From: Clostridium_AD sp050717535
GTDB lineage: Bacteria; Bacillota; Clostridia; Clostridiales; Clostridiaceae
DNA length: 64,000 nt
Assembly: GCF_050717535.1 (NCBI RefSeq)
Contig: NZ_JBOITM010000067.1
Coordinates: 87,946-151,945 of the forward strand
Direction: 5' to 3'
Part shown: piece by piece, positions 8,799 through 17,470 of the stretch
Layout: every line of letters begins with the position of its first letter
Position numbering within the stretch: the stretch's first letter is position 1
Translations under genes and position numbers: made by a program
Notes under the pieces: model-generated
What the model was told of the DNA's origin: nothing
Seen by the model: only the letters and a program-made list of their open reading frames with translations
Databases searched by the model: none

Positions 8799-9557
8799 AT
8801 GTTTAATCCTGACTTTTCAGATGCAGTAAGAATAATAGATACGTCAACAAGCGATAATAATACCATATTCGAAGTACTCGAATATAAAAAACCTAGAAGT
8901 GGTGGTGTTTTTAATGCTGCTTCGACAAATACTATACCTACACAATATGGTGGGGAAAAACTTCGTCAAGTTAGAATTAATATTAATGGTGGAGGAGTAC
9001 TTGTACAACCTGGGGAGCTTCAATTTATGAAGGGACCAATCCAAATTGAGATTCAAAAAAATGCACCATCTGCCTCTAAGGGATTTTTCAAGAATGTTGG
9101 TACAGGAGAAGCCTCATTTACCTCAAAATATTATGGTAAATATGGTGAAATATATTTAGATCCTTCATATAAGTATTTTTATATTTTAGAATTATCTAAT
9201 GAAGAGCTTATTTTAGATGATGGAATGTTTTATTGTTGTGAAGACAGCATTGAACTTTCGGTACATACAAATAAAAACATTGCTACAGGTTTAGTAAGCG
9301 GAGACGGATTTAGACAACCCAAACTAAGTGGAAGTGGTATCGCAGTTTTAGAGAGTGAGGTTCCCTTTGATGAAGTTCTAATTTATGAGCTAAATAATGA
9401 GACATTAAAAATTGATGGTAATTTTTCAATTGTCATAAGAGGTAAAATAGAAACAAAAATAGAAAAATCAAAACGCGAAGGATATCTACAGACCTTCCAA
9501 GGAACCGGAGAAGTTTGGATTGCACCTACTAGGAAAAATAGACCAATGAATGTATAA
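8799..9557 (+). CDS. AIM24 family protein
   Basis: The 252-residue protein is glycine-rich and beta-rich and matches the AIM24/TIGR00266 family by its pattern. It shows INGGGVLVQPGELQFMKGPI near residues 65-85 and the C-terminal LQTFQGTGEVWIAPT near 230-245. There are no membrane segments or signal peptide, so it is probably cytosolic. Bacterial members have no settled function; the yeast relative affects mitochondrial membrane organisation. An AGCGGAGG site precedes the ATG and a terminator follows, so it is a single-gene unit. Confidence 0.82.
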   Translation: MFNPDFSDAVRIIDTSTSDNNTIFEVLEYKKPRSGGVFNAASTNTIPTQYGGEKLRQVRININGGGVLVQPGELQFMKGPIQIEIQKNAPSASKGFFKNVGTGEASFTSKYYGKYGEIYLDPSYKYFYILELSNEELILDDGMFYCCEDSIELSVHTNKNIATGLVSGDGFRQPKLSGSGIAVLESEVPFDEVLIYELNNETLKIDGNFSIVIRGKIETKIEKSKREGYLQTFQGTGEVWIAPTRKNRPMNV

Positions 9558-9572
9558 TTAATATTTTAATTA

Positions 9573-9616
9573 TCCTCTAAGGCATAACTGGACATGCTTT
9601 AGGGGAAATTTTTTTA
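9573..9616 (+). terminator. Intrinsic terminator of the AIM24 gene
   Basis: TCCTCTAAGGCAT pairs with ATGCTTTAGGGGA (two G-U pairs), followed by AAATTTTTTTA. Confidence 0.8.
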
Positions 9617-9722
9617 ACTTGCAACTAGCTACTGGACATATGGGTGATAGCTATTTATTTGTAAAAATATTTATACATTATAAGCTATATGTATGGTTTT
9701 AAGACATTTTAATGAAAGTGAT

Positions 9723-9774
9723 TGTATACCTTCTCGACGTTTGGATTTATATTATACATATAGCAAGTGCTTGC
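9723..9774 (+). promoter_or_regulatory. Putative oleate hydratase promoter with downstream dyad
   Basis: A weak TTGTAT (9723-9728) and TATTAT (9750-9755) suggest a promoter. The perfect palindrome GCAAGTGCTTGC (9763-9774) sits at the expected transcription start, where a repressor could act. The rest of 9617-9860 is AT-rich with no other feature that I can support. Confidence 0.35.
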
Positions 9775-9860
9775 AAGTTATTGTAAGTAGTAAAATTAAT
9801 AAATATAAAATTTCTGTAGGTTAATAGCTTATGGTATATTTTCAAATGGAGGTATTAAAA

Positions 9861-11516
9861 ATGAGATTTAATTTTGATCAAACAATTGATGTAGAAAAAA
9901 CAAATGCTTATATGGTTGGTGCTGGACTTGCATCAATAGCAGCTGCAATATATTTAATTAGAGATGGACATGTTCCAGGAAAAAATATTCATATATATGA
10001 AGAATTAAACATCACAGGTGGAAGTATGGATGGAAATGGTAATGCTAAGGATGGTTATGTAATCCGTGGTGGAAGAATGTTTGATAGAGAAGCATATGCT
10101 TGTACTTTTGGAATAATGGAAAGCATTCCCTCATTAACTGATCCTAAAGTTTCAATACTTGATGAATTTAATGCTTTTAACAAAAAAATTCATACTCATG
10201 CAAAAGCTAGATTAATAGATAATGATGCTAACATATTAGATGTATCGACTTTAGGACTTGACCGTGCAGATAGAATGGCATTAATGGATATAATGATTAA
10301 TTCTGAAGATTCACTAGGAACAAAATCTATTGAAGATTGTTTTCCAGAAGCATTCTTTAAAACAAATTTCTGGCTTCAGTGGACTACGCTTTTTGCATTT
10401 GAGACTTGGCATAGTGCTGTTGAACTTAAGAGATATCTTCATAGGTTTATACAAGAATTACCACGACTTAAAGATTTATCTGGAATACGTCGTACACCTT
10501 ACAACCAATATGATTCAATGTTATTACCTATGACAGAATGGTTAAAATCACAAGGTGTTAATTTTGAATTAAACACAAGAGTAACTGATTTAGAATTTAA
10601 ACCATCAGATACCGAAACTACAGTTACAGCATTCAGATGTATAAAAGATGGAAAAGAAACTAGAATAGAAGTGGGAGAGGGAGACCTTGCTTTTGCTACT
10701 ATCGGTTCATTAACAGCGGGTACAAGTCTTGGATCAATGACTACAGCTCCAGTAATTAACGATAAACATGTAGGCGGAGCATGGGATTTATGGGAAAAAA
10801 TTGCAGCCGGTCGTCCTGAGTTTGGGAGTCCACAAGTATTTGATGATCGAGTTGAGCAGTCGATGTGGGAGTCTTTCACAGTGACACTTAAAGATCCAAC
10901 AATGTATAAGAAAATAATAGAATTCTCAGGGAATCAGCCAGGAACTGGGGCTCATATGACATTTAGAGATTCTTCATGGCTTATGACAATAGTTTTGCAT
11001 AATCAACCACATTTTCTTAATCAATCTGAAGATATAGAAATTATATGGGGCTATTCACTGTTCCCATATGCAAAAGGTGATTTTATAAAGAAGAGAATGG
11101 TTGATTGTAGCGGCGCGGAAATATTAGCTGAGGTATTATATCACCTAAACTTTAAGGAAGATATGAAGAAGATTATTGAAACATCTATTTGTATACCATG
11201 TATATTACCTTTTACAACAGCACAGTTTTTAACTAGGGCAAAGGGCGATAGACCTCAAAATATTCCAGAAGGTTCAACTAATTTAGCATTACTTGGACAA
11301 TTCTGTGAAATAAAAGATGATGTAGTATTTACTATGGATTATTCTGTTAGAGGTGCACAAATTGCTGTTTATAAATTCTTAAATCTAAATAAGAGACTTA
11401 CTCCTATTTATAAAGGTCAACACGATGTTCGTGTACTACTTAATTCTGCACTTGAAATGATGAAGGATGATAACCTAAGTAAAGAATTAATTGCAATAAA
11501 ATCTTTGCTAAAATAA
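9861..11516 (+). CDS. ohyA: Oleate hydratase (myosin-cross-reactive antigen family)
   Basis: The 551-residue FAD-dependent enzyme adds water to the cis double bond of unsaturated fatty acids such as oleate, giving 10-hydroxy acids; in many bacteria this detoxifies them. The N-terminal AYMVGAGLASIAAAIYLIRDG is the FAD-binding Rossmann loop, followed by EELNITGGSMDG and RGGRMFDREAYACTFG, all typical of the family, and the length is normal. I chose ATG 9861 because GGAGG lies 8 bases before it; an upstream in-frame ATG at 9831 has no ribosome site. It is monocistronic with a strong terminator. A dyad at the probable start site hints at local repression, perhaps by fatty acids. Confidence 0.92.
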   Translation: MRFNFDQTIDVEKTNAYMVGAGLASIAAAIYLIRDGHVPGKNIHIYEELNITGGSMDGNGNAKDGYVIRGGRMFDREAYACTFGIMESIPSLTDPKVSILDEFNAFNKKIHTHAKARLIDNDANILDVSTLGLDRADRMALMDIMINSEDSLGTKSIEDCFPEAFFKTNFWLQWTTLFAFETWHSAVELKRYLHRFIQELPRLKDLSGIRRTPYNQYDSMLLPMTEWLKSQGVNFELNTRVTDLEFKPSDTETTVTAFRCIKDGKETRIEVGEGDLAFATIGSLTAGTSLGSMTTAPVINDKHVGGAWDLWEKIAAGRPEFGSPQVFDDRVEQSMWESFTVTLKDPTMYKKIIEFSGNQPGTGAHMTFRDSSWLMTIVLHNQPHFLNQSEDIEIIWGYSLFPYAKGDFIKKRMVDCSGAEILAEVLYHLNFKEDMKKIIETSICIPCILPFTTAQFLTRAKGDRPQNIPEGSTNLALLGQFCEIKDDVVFTMDYSVRGAQIAVYKFLNLNKRLTPIYKGQHDVRVLLNSALEMMKDDNLSKELIAIKSLLK

Positions 11517-11530
11517 TTTAAAACAATATT

Positions 11531-11568
11531 AAAGAGTCATAGGCTTATAAAGCCTATGACTCTTTTTT
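11531..11568. terminator. Bidirectional intrinsic terminator
   Basis: A perfect 16-base stem (AAAGAGTCATAGGCTT with AAGCCTATGACTCTTT) and a T7 run lie between the convergent oleate hydratase and bcp genes. Confidence 0.92.
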
Positions 11569-11573
11569 TAGCA

Positions 11574-12041
11574 TTATCCTCTTAATATTTTCAGTACTTC
11601 TTCACCATGTTCATCTGGTTTAACTTTCGGATAAGCCTTAATTATAGTGCCATTTTCATCAACAACATAGGTTAAGCGGGTAATTCCCATATATATTTTG
11701 CCAAACATCTTTTTTTCCTGCCATGATCCATAAGACTCAATAACTTTATGGTCAGGGTCACTTAATAAGTAAAAAGGCAAATTATGTTTGTCTCTGAATT
11801 TTAGATGTGAGCTAGCATTATCTTTACTAATGCCAATTACAATCGCGTTGGCTTCAAGGATATCATCGTACACATCTCTAAAACTACAGGCTTCCTTTGT
11901 GCAGCCAGGGGTATCATCCTTGGGGTAAAAGTAAAGAACTATCTTTTTACCTTTGAAATCACTTAAAGTTATATCTTGACCTTGCTCGCTTTTTAATGTG
12001 AAGTTAGGTGCTTGTTCTCCTTCTTTTAACATAATTATCAT
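11574..12041 (-). CDS. bcp: Thioredoxin-dependent thiol peroxidase (peroxiredoxin Q/Bcp)
   Basis: The 155-residue protein reduces H2O2 and organic, including lipid, hydroperoxides with thioredoxin. The active site PKDDTPGCTKEACSF holds the peroxidatic cysteine C47 and the resolving cysteine C52, the spacing of the Q/Bcp class. The first ATG (12041) and a second ATG three codons on are both possible starts. The gene stands alone, and a dyad over its -10 region suggests control by a Fur/PerR-like repressor. Its pairing with oleate hydratase across a shared terminator is only convergent. Confidence 0.93.
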   Translation of the reverse strand: MIIMLKEGEQAPNFTLKSEQGQDITLSDFKGKKIVLYFYPKDDTPGCTKEACSFRDVYDDILEANAIVIGISKDNASSHLKFRDKHNLPFYLLSDPDHKVIESYGSWQEKKMFGKIYMGITRLTYVVDENGTIIKAYPKVKPDEHGEEVLKILRG

Positions 12042-12051
12042 TTCTTTTGTT

Positions 12052-12073
12052 TAATGATAATATTATATCATTA
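12052..12073 (-). promoter_or_regulatory. bcp promoter -10 with overlapping dyad
   Basis: On the minus strand TGATATAAT is an extended -10 (TATAAT at 12062-12067). It sits inside the imperfect palindrome TAATGATAATATTATATC plus ATTA (18 of 22 symmetric), which resembles AT-rich Fur/PerR operators. The identity of the repressor is inferred. Confidence 0.45.
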
Positions 12074-12084
12074 TTTACTAGATA

Positions 12085-12113
12085 GGTGGCACCCACTTGG
12101 CAAGTGGGCATCC
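12085..12113. repeat. Palindromic dispersed repeat, copy 1
   Basis: GGCACCCACTTGGCAAGTGG at the core forms a small hairpin. Its relative at 22213-22237 (opposite strand) shares the pattern GCACCCACNTGGCAAGTGG. It lies upstream of bcp in non-coding DNA. Confidence 0.5.
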
Positions 12114-12233
12114 TCTTAAAATGAAATATGTAGTAAGGTGAGTCCTTGCAATTACTAAGATCAAGAGATAAAATTAATAAGAGTGTATAACTACATATGA
12201 ATAAAATGAATACTAAAATAGACCTAGGGGTAT

Positions 12234-12341
12234 ATGACCGGGAAAGTTCTAAGCATATATTATAAATTGGTGACAAATACTGGAAAAGAAATTGATGAAA
12301 TTGTAAATGAAGTAAATAAATTAAGGTTAGGGGGAAGCTAA
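12234..12341 (+). CDS. Possible 35-residue small protein upstream of the tocopherol-cyclase-like gene
   Basis: An ATG with AGGGG 3 bases upstream opens 35 codons that end two bases before the next gene's start. The peptide reads MTGKVLSIYYKLVTNT and continues with a charged helix-like tail (EIDEIVNEVNKLRL). It could be a leader peptide, a short coupled gene or the end of a lost gene. No family is recognised. Confidence 0.25.
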   Translation: MTGKVLSIYYKLVTNTGKEIDEIVNEVNKLRLGGS

Positions 12342-12343
12342 AG

Positions 12344-13465
12344 TTGAATAAGAGTGATTTAGATAGTGACAGGTTTATGCTTAAAGGAGCTTTATCTAAA
12401 AAAGGCTATGATTGGTGGTGGCACAACTTTACAGGATATAACAAGGAAACTGGAGAGGCAAAGACCTTTTTTATCGAATATTTTGTATGCAATCCTGATT
12501 TAGGTGGAAATGAGCCTATCCTAGGGCAACTCCCAGAGAATCAAGCTAAACACATAAAGCCATCATATGCACTTGTTAAGGTAGGTGCATGGGGAAAAAA
12601 TGCCAAGCAGATTCATAATTTTTATTCAATAACTGATTTTTCTTGCAGCGGTTATGCCATGAATGTGAAAATGGGACAATGCACATTGAGTGAAACATAT
12701 ATGAAAGGGAAATGTGCTATTACAGCTAAGGAACAATTAGAGCATCCAGAATATATGTGTGATGCTGGTGAGATGAGCTGGGAAATCGCTATAAATAAAA
12801 AAATTGCATACAATGTTGGATATGGAGCATCTGAATTTTTTCGTGATATGAATGCATTTGAAATGTTTTGGCACGCAGAAGGTATCAAAACAGAGTATCA
12901 GGGTGCGGTTGTTTTTGATGGAGTAACCTATGATATTATTCCTGGAAAATCTTATGGGTATGCCGATAAAAACTGGGGCAGTGATTTTACTTCGCCCTGG
13001 CTTTGGATTAGCAGTTGTAATATGCAAAGTCTGATCAATGGAAAGATTCTAAACAATTCGGCTATTGGGGTTGGAGGTGGGCGACCTAAGGTGTTAGGTT
13101 TATCATTAGGTCGAAAGCTTCTAATAGGAATGTATTATGAAGGGGAGATGTATGAGTATAATTTTTCTGAATTTTGGATAAAATCGAAAGTGGATTTTGA
13201 GTTTTGTGAGGGCGAAAAGCTAAACACTTGGAAAGTAAATGCAAGTAATAAAGATTCTATTATGGAACTCACACTAGAATGTCCTAAAGATGAAATGCTA
13301 TTAATAAACTATGAATCACCTAGTGGACAAAAACTGCACAATAGGTTATGGAATGGAGGTACAGGCTATGGAGAAATTAAACTGTATCAAAAGCAGAGAA
13401 AGAAAATGACCTTAATTGATCATATCAAAATAAAAAATGCAGGCTGTGAATACGGAGAATATTAA
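12344..13465 (+). CDS. Tocopherol cyclase-like protein
   Basis: The 373-residue protein resembles the tocopherol cyclase/AttH-like lipocalin superfamily. Diagnostic stretches are GYDWWWHNFTGYNKETGE near residues 20-37, FWHAEGIKTEYQG near 176, and YADKNWGSDFTSPWLWISS near 206-224. There is no signal peptide. Plant relatives close the chromanol ring of vitamin E; bacteria of this type do not make tocopherol, so a different lipid or quinone-like ligand is likely and the real reaction is unknown. The start is TTG with AGGGGG 9 bases upstream. A terminator follows. Confidence 0.68.
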   Translation: MNKSDLDSDRFMLKGALSKKGYDWWWHNFTGYNKETGEAKTFFIEYFVCNPDLGGNEPILGQLPENQAKHIKPSYALVKVGAWGKNAKQIHNFYSITDFSCSGYAMNVKMGQCTLSETYMKGKCAITAKEQLEHPEYMCDAGEMSWEIAINKKIAYNVGYGASEFFRDMNAFEMFWHAEGIKTEYQGAVVFDGVTYDIIPGKSYGYADKNWGSDFTSPWLWISSCNMQSLINGKILNNSAIGVGGGRPKVLGLSLGRKLLIGMYYEGEMYEYNFSEFWIKSKVDFEFCEGEKLNTWKVNASNKDSIMELTLECPKDEMLLINYESPSGQKLHNRLWNGGTGYGEIKLYQKQRKKMTLIDHIKIKNAGCEYGEY

Positions 13466-13583
13466 ATAGCTGCAAGAGCTAATTCAAGTACACCTATAGA
13501 TATTAATTGAATTATAAAATACAGATACTATTTGCAAAGAGTTTTGCATAGCATTATAACTGTAATTTTAAAATTAAAGTAAT

Positions 13584-13620
13584 AAACCACTTTAACTGGA
13601 TTGAAGTGGTTTTACTTTTT
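13584..13620 (+). terminator. Intrinsic terminator of the tocopherol-cyclase-like gene
   Basis: AAACCACTT pairs with AAGTGGTTT across an 11-base loop, then TTTTACTTTTTT. Confidence 0.75.
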
Positions 13621-13701
13621 TATGCATTTTTAAAAAAGGGAATAGCATATTCTTGTTAAATTGAGTTAGTAGAATGTTTTACAACTAGAGGGGTCATAAG
13701 T

Positions 13702-14532
13702 ATGAATTTCAATAAAAAATACATGATTTTTGGGTCGGCCATTTTAGTGCTGTGCTGGACTTTAAATATTGTTTATTACCAAAATAAAGTTATTAAAGAG
13801 CCTTTGTTTATAAATCATTATTATGATATACCACAAGGTATGAATACTTTTGATCTATATTATATTCAAAATCTAAGTTCAAAAAGTGTAATAACCAGTA
13901 TTATATTTCCTGAAATAGGGAAGCAGCATATGAATTTTACAGATACTGATGTTAATAGCGATAAGCGATATTACATGTTAAAAAACATAAGAATTAATAT
14001 TTTAAATGGCAATGGAAATGTTATATCAGAGGAATATAAGAATAAGGTTATTACTAAAGCCATTATTGAATTCTCAGATGAGAAAACCATGAATGTAAAT
14101 TTGGGTAAGATATATCTGTTTAGCGATGAGCTAGTGGCCAGTGATTTTAAATTTTATAGTGCCTCATCATCCAGTGATAATACTGGCAGTTCTAATTTTA
14201 CAGCGGATAAAGATTTAAAGATTATAGGAATAGATGATAAGTTTAATAAAGAGGTTAAAGATATATTAGAAATTAAAGTTAATAATAAATTACTTTCTGA
14301 CATTAAGTTTCCTATGAATTTAAAAAAGGGTGAAATAGTTTATATAAATTACGGATTTAATTTTAAGGGAAATCTTATAAAGCAAAACAATGCTTATAGT
14401 TTTCCTTTGAATGTTTTAACAGAAGATTTATCTGGTAATAAAGGAAGTACTCCTTGTTTTTTAAATATGCATATGCAATCTCCAAAGTATTTTAATATAG
14501 AGGAATTGAAAAATATTGGGGGTGGGGAGTAA
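13702..14532 (+). CDS. Membrane-anchored protein of unknown function, partner of the S41 peptidase
   Basis: The 276-residue protein begins MNFNKKYM followed by one hydrophobic segment (about residues 8-25) and then a polar, beta-rich exported domain, so it is probably anchored outside the membrane. No lipobox cysteine is present. I do not recognise the family. AGAGGGG precedes the ATG. The stop is 6 bases before the next gene's start, and the shared GGTGGGGAG at the end of this gene serves as that gene's ribosome site, so the pair is co-translated and likely works together. Confidence 0.6.
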   Translation: MNFNKKYMIFGSAILVLCWTLNIVYYQNKVIKEPLFINHYYDIPQGMNTFDLYYIQNLSSKSVITSIIFPEIGKQHMNFTDTDVNSDKRYYMLKNIRINILNGNGNVISEEYKNKVITKAIIEFSDEKTMNVNLGKIYLFSDELVASDFKFYSASSSSDNTGSSNFTADKDLKIIGIDDKFNKEVKDILEIKVNNKLLSDIKFPMNLKKGEIVYINYGFNFKGNLIKQNNAYSFPLNVLTEDLSGNKGSTPCFLNMHMQSPKYFNIEELKNIGGGE

Positions 14533-14538
14533 AAATGT

Positions 14539-15753
14539 ATGCTAAAGGTTATAAACAATTATTTTGGAGGAGATGAAAAATTTCTAAAAGCAAAAGAAAA
14601 CATTTTAAAAGAAATTAAGCAGTTAAAGGAAGAAAATTTTGGAATTGTAATTAATACATTGGAACAAGTTATATGTAAAAAATTAGAATTTATTCAAGAC
14701 GGACATTTTTCAATAGGGTCCTGTAGGCCTTGTAAGGATTATATTATGTACACTACTGAAGAATATGAAGTGGAAAAAGTGGATAATTCATATTTTCTGA
14801 AATTGCAAAATAATGTGAAATATATTGTTACTATAAATAATGAGCATCCTGAAAAATATATTAAACCGTCTATAAATGAAAATGGAAATATTATATATAG
14901 ATTGTGTGCATTAGAGGAGCGAAATGAAGATATACTGCCGATGAACATAAAATTTAAAGATGGTAATAATGAGGAAAATATAAGCATTAATTTAGAGAAT
15001 ACATCAAGAAATTACGTGCATAAGGGAAGTAGTAACAGTTATACATATGAAGAAATTTATAATATACCAGTAATTGATTTAAATTCTTTTGTAACATCTA
15101 AAGAGCTTGAAGAGTTTGCTGAAGACGGTAAAAAAGTATCAAAGAAAGACTTGGTTATAATTGATTTAAGAGGTAATTCTGGTGGAAGCGAAGCCTATGC
15201 TTTCGATTGGATTAAAAATTTTACAAAACAAGAGTATAAATCACCAGGCTTTAGTTCTACATTACTTACCAAAAATTCAAAAGAAGCATTACTTTACACA
15301 GGTAAAAAAATGACTGAATCATCAGAGGACTATGTTAAGCTTGAACAGCAGATTAATGATATGTATAAGAAGGTAAAAAGTGAACCAGAATATATGGGTT
15401 GGTCACAAGTAAAACATGAAGAATCAATTCATATTAATAATGAAAAGCTAATTTTTGTTTTAATGAATAAGAGTACAGCTTCGGCAGCTGAAAGCTTTGT
15501 AAAGACATTAAGAAGTTGTAGTAACACATTTTTTATAGGTACTAACACAAGTGGAATGAGTAATGTTGGAAATTTAGGGCTATATGTTTTACCAAACTCT
15601 AAGATTGATGTTTTTTTTGGAAATACTCCTTTTGTAGATAATGACTTAAAATGGAGAGATGGATTAGGAGTTTTACCTGACTTCTGGGTTGATTCTAAAA
15701 ATGCTGAATATAGATTACTTAGATTTATAAAGAATTACTCACAAGATAAGTGA
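14539..15753 (+). CDS. S41 family peptidase, C-terminal-processing/tricorn-like
   Basis: The 404-residue protein has the S41 core: LVIIDLRGNSGGSEA near residues 208-222 and NKSTASAAESFVKTLR with the presumed catalytic serine S315 in TASAAE, followed by GTNTSGMSN. There is no signal peptide and no clear PDZ domain. The N-terminal region appears shorter than in many exported S41 enzymes, so the protein may be cytosolic, or its exported start may have been lost. The start is supported by GGTGGGGAG; an out-of-frame ATG four bases earlier is not used. It follows the anchored protein in one operon and ends in a terminator overlapping its stop. Confidence 0.72.
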   Translation: MLKVINNYFGGDEKFLKAKENILKEIKQLKEENFGIVINTLEQVICKKLEFIQDGHFSIGSCRPCKDYIMYTTEEYEVEKVDNSYFLKLQNNVKYIVTINNEHPEKYIKPSINENGNIIYRLCALEERNEDILPMNIKFKDGNNEENISINLENTSRNYVHKGSSNSYTYEEIYNIPVIDLNSFVTSKELEEFAEDGKKVSKKDLVIIDLRGNSGGSEAYAFDWIKNFTKQEYKSPGFSSTLLTKNSKEALLYTGKKMTESSEDYVKLEQQINDMYKKVKSEPEYMGWSQVKHEESIHINNEKLIFVLMNKSTASAAESFVKTLRSCSNTFFIGTNTSGMSNVGNLGLYVLPNSKIDVFFGNTPFVDNDLKWRDGLGVLPDFWVDSKNAEYRLLRFIKNYSQDK

Positions 15754-15770
15754 GTAATCCCTTTTTTATT
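15734..15770 (+). terminator. Intrinsic terminator overlapping the peptidase stop codon
   Basis: ATTACTCAC and GTGAGTAAT flank AAGATAA, and the TGA stop lies at the base of the 3' arm; CCCTTTTTTATT follows. Confidence 0.8.
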
Positions 15771-15825
15771 AGTCAGTAAATACCCTTTTGGAGATGACTG
15801 ATGTTTGAGATACATTCGGAAAAAA

Positions 15826-16080
15826 TCACTTTGTAACAACTAATGTAACGGTACTGTTAAATAAATCTTCAAGAACAGCATATATTGGTTGCCAATATAT
15901 CCCTGTGCTTTCCATAGCAATATGAGTGCACTGCTCTTCTTCAAGCCATGTTCTAAGAGTGTTAAGATTCGGTAAAAGAGTAGAAAAAGTACGGATTTCT
16001 TTTGAGGGTGTATCAGCAGTGCTTCCTTTTAATAAACAAGCTACTACGGTTATAGCAAACAGATTGCGGACGTTGCTGTG
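15826..16080 (-). mobile_element. IS110 family transposase relic
   Basis: The minus strand reads NVRNLFAITVVACLLKGSTA, then KEIRTFSTLLPNLNTLRTWL, EEEQCTHIAMESTGIYWQPI and a short tail ending at a TGA at 15826. The CTHIAMESTGIYW block is diagnostic of the N-terminal RuvC-like domain of IS110/IS1111 transposases. The start codon and the entire C-terminal half (the transposase_20 domain with its serine motif) are missing. IS110 elements lack long terminal repeats, so the ends cannot be set. The relic directly abuts the truncated yhfC gene. Confidence 0.75.
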
Positions 16081-16143
16081 GACAACATATATACTCGACT
16101 GTAGGGAGAATTTGTTCTTTTATTATTATTAGCATTATTTTAT

Positions 16144-16743
16144 GTGCAAGATTATATGCTGTATTTTCTTTTTTTAGGCATAACTGCAGGCATTTTTGAG
16201 GAAACAGCTAGATTTATTTGTTTTAAGTTTTTCTTAAAAAATAAATATCAATGGTACAACGGTATAGCCTTTGGTGCTGGTCATGGTGGGATAGAAGCTA
16301 TAATTTTTATACTCCCTGTTTGCATAAATAATTTAATTTATTCACTATCAATAGATAGTGGTAAGTTTGAAGCTATGTTAACTAAAAGTGGGATATCATC
16401 CAATGTCATAGTTCAAATGAAAGCATCTTTAGTTAACACTAAATCCTATTTATTCCTTATCACAGGATTAGAGAGAGTATTTGCTATAATAATTCATATA
16501 GCTATGACCTTAATGGTACTTTATGCCGTAAAGTATAGAAAAAATATTTATTTGCTTTATGCAATACTTTTTCATGCTCTATTAGATAGTCCTTTGGGGA
16601 TAGTGATGCATTTTAGAGTGGATACTATATTTATTGAGCTTTATGTAATGATTATGGCTTTAATATCTATAACAATAATTTTAAAATTCAAAAACAAATT
16701 TAAAGCTGAGGAAAAGTTACGACCATCAGTAGAACTAAGATAA
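16144..16743 (+). CDS. YhfC family intramembrane metalloprotease, 5'-truncated
   Basis: The frame carries the YhfC/CPBP-like core FEETARFICFKF and GAGHGGIEAIIF (glutamate and histidine candidates for metal binding), with about five membrane helices. Usual members have about 260 residues. Here 199 follow a GTG at 16144, and the frame is open only back to about 16105, encoding another hydrophobic stretch, before a stop at 16102-16104. About 60-90 N-terminal residues, including the first helices and the native ribosome site, are gone. The IS110 relic ends about 25 bases upstream, so the loss probably came with that element. Function is doubtful. Confidence 0.7.
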   Translation: MQDYMLYFLFLGITAGIFEETARFICFKFFLKNKYQWYNGIAFGAGHGGIEAIIFILPVCINNLIYSLSIDSGKFEAMLTKSGISSNVIVQMKASLVNTKSYLFLITGLERVFAIIIHIAMTLMVLYAVKYRKNIYLLYAILFHALLDSPLGIVMHFRVDTIFIELYVMIMALISITIILKFKNKFKAEEKLRPSVELR

Positions 16744-16766
16744 ATATATAATTAGGGGGAAATATC

Positions 16767-17213
16767 ATGAATAATTAATTTAAAAAACTATTTGTAATTT
16801 TATGTTCAGTATTTGTTATTGCTTCTATATTTACCGGGTGCACTAAAAAGCTAACTGAAAAAGAAGTAGAATATGCTGGACCAATAACTGAAAATATTCT
16901 TCAGGCAGTGGAAAAAGGTGATTATGCACAATTTTCAAAAGACTTTAGTGATGAATTAAAAAAAGCTATTACAGAGGAAAGTTTTAAAACACTTTGCACT
17001 TCCTTTAGTGAAAAAATAGGAAAGTATGAGTCTAAGAAATTTACTGCTGCAGCTGAAAAGAAAAAAGATGAAAAGATATTTAAAACTGTAATATACACTT
17101 CAAAATACTCCAAGGAAGAAAAAGATGTTCAGATTACTGCCAGTTTTACAGAAAATGATGGTAAAATACTTGTAGAAGGCATATTTTTCAAATCTCCTAA
17201 TCTTGCCAAATAA
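16767..17213 (+). pseudogene. DUF3887-type lipoprotein with a stop at codon 4
   Basis: GGGGGAAATATC precedes ATG AAT AAT TAA. The same frame then continues for 145 codons: FKKLFVILCSVFVIASIF, the lipobox TGC, and a domain like DUF3887 (ENILQAVEKGDYAQFSKDFS). Apart from TAA at 16776-16778 the gene looks complete, with signal peptide and normal end. A single base change would restore it. An internal GTG (16908) would give only the domain without export. It is probably freshly inactivated, or the stop is an assembly error. Confidence 0.75.
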
Positions 17214-17233
17214 ACTAAAGACAGGTGAAAATA

Positions 17234-17470
17234 ATGATTATAAAAATAGATTTTGAAAGTGAAATACCAATATATGTTCAATTAAAAAAACAAATAATTC
17301 TTGGTATGGCAAAAGGTGAGTTTTCACAGGGGGAAAGGTTGCCTTCAGTACGTCAAATGGCAGAGGATATCGGTATTAACATGCATACCGTAAATAAAAC
17401 ATATAATGAACTAAAAGCGGAAGGATTTATTTCAATAGATAGAAGAAAAGGTGCTGTAGTAAACAGTTAA
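17234..17470 (+). CDS. GntR family regulator (YtrA-like), shortened
   Basis: The 78-residue product is essentially only the winged helix-turn-helix of the YtrA subfamily: IPIYVQLKKQIILGMAKGEF, LPSVRQMAEDIGINMHTVNK, and GFISIDRRKGAVV. Usual YtrA-type proteins have about 120-130 residues with a C-terminal dimerisation helix, which is missing. I chose ATG 17234 because AGGTG lies 6 bases upstream; an in-frame GTG at 17225 overlaps that site. The next 90 codons in another frame continue into a DUF5808 membrane protein, so the end looks like the product of a deletion. Confidence 0.75.
   Translation: MIIKIDFESEIPIYVQLKKQIILGMAKGEFSQGERLPSVRQMAEDIGINMHTVNKTYNELKAEGFISIDRRKGAVVNS

Noticed and set aside
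12004..12276. 90-codon minus-strand frame covering the bcp promoter
   Set aside because: It overlaps the bcp start, lacks a ribosome site and its sequence is low-complexity.
16767..17213. UAA read as a sense codon or recoding in the DUF3887 gene
   Set aside because: Many genes in the window use TAA as their only stop, and no recoding signal follows; a simple mutation is sufficient.
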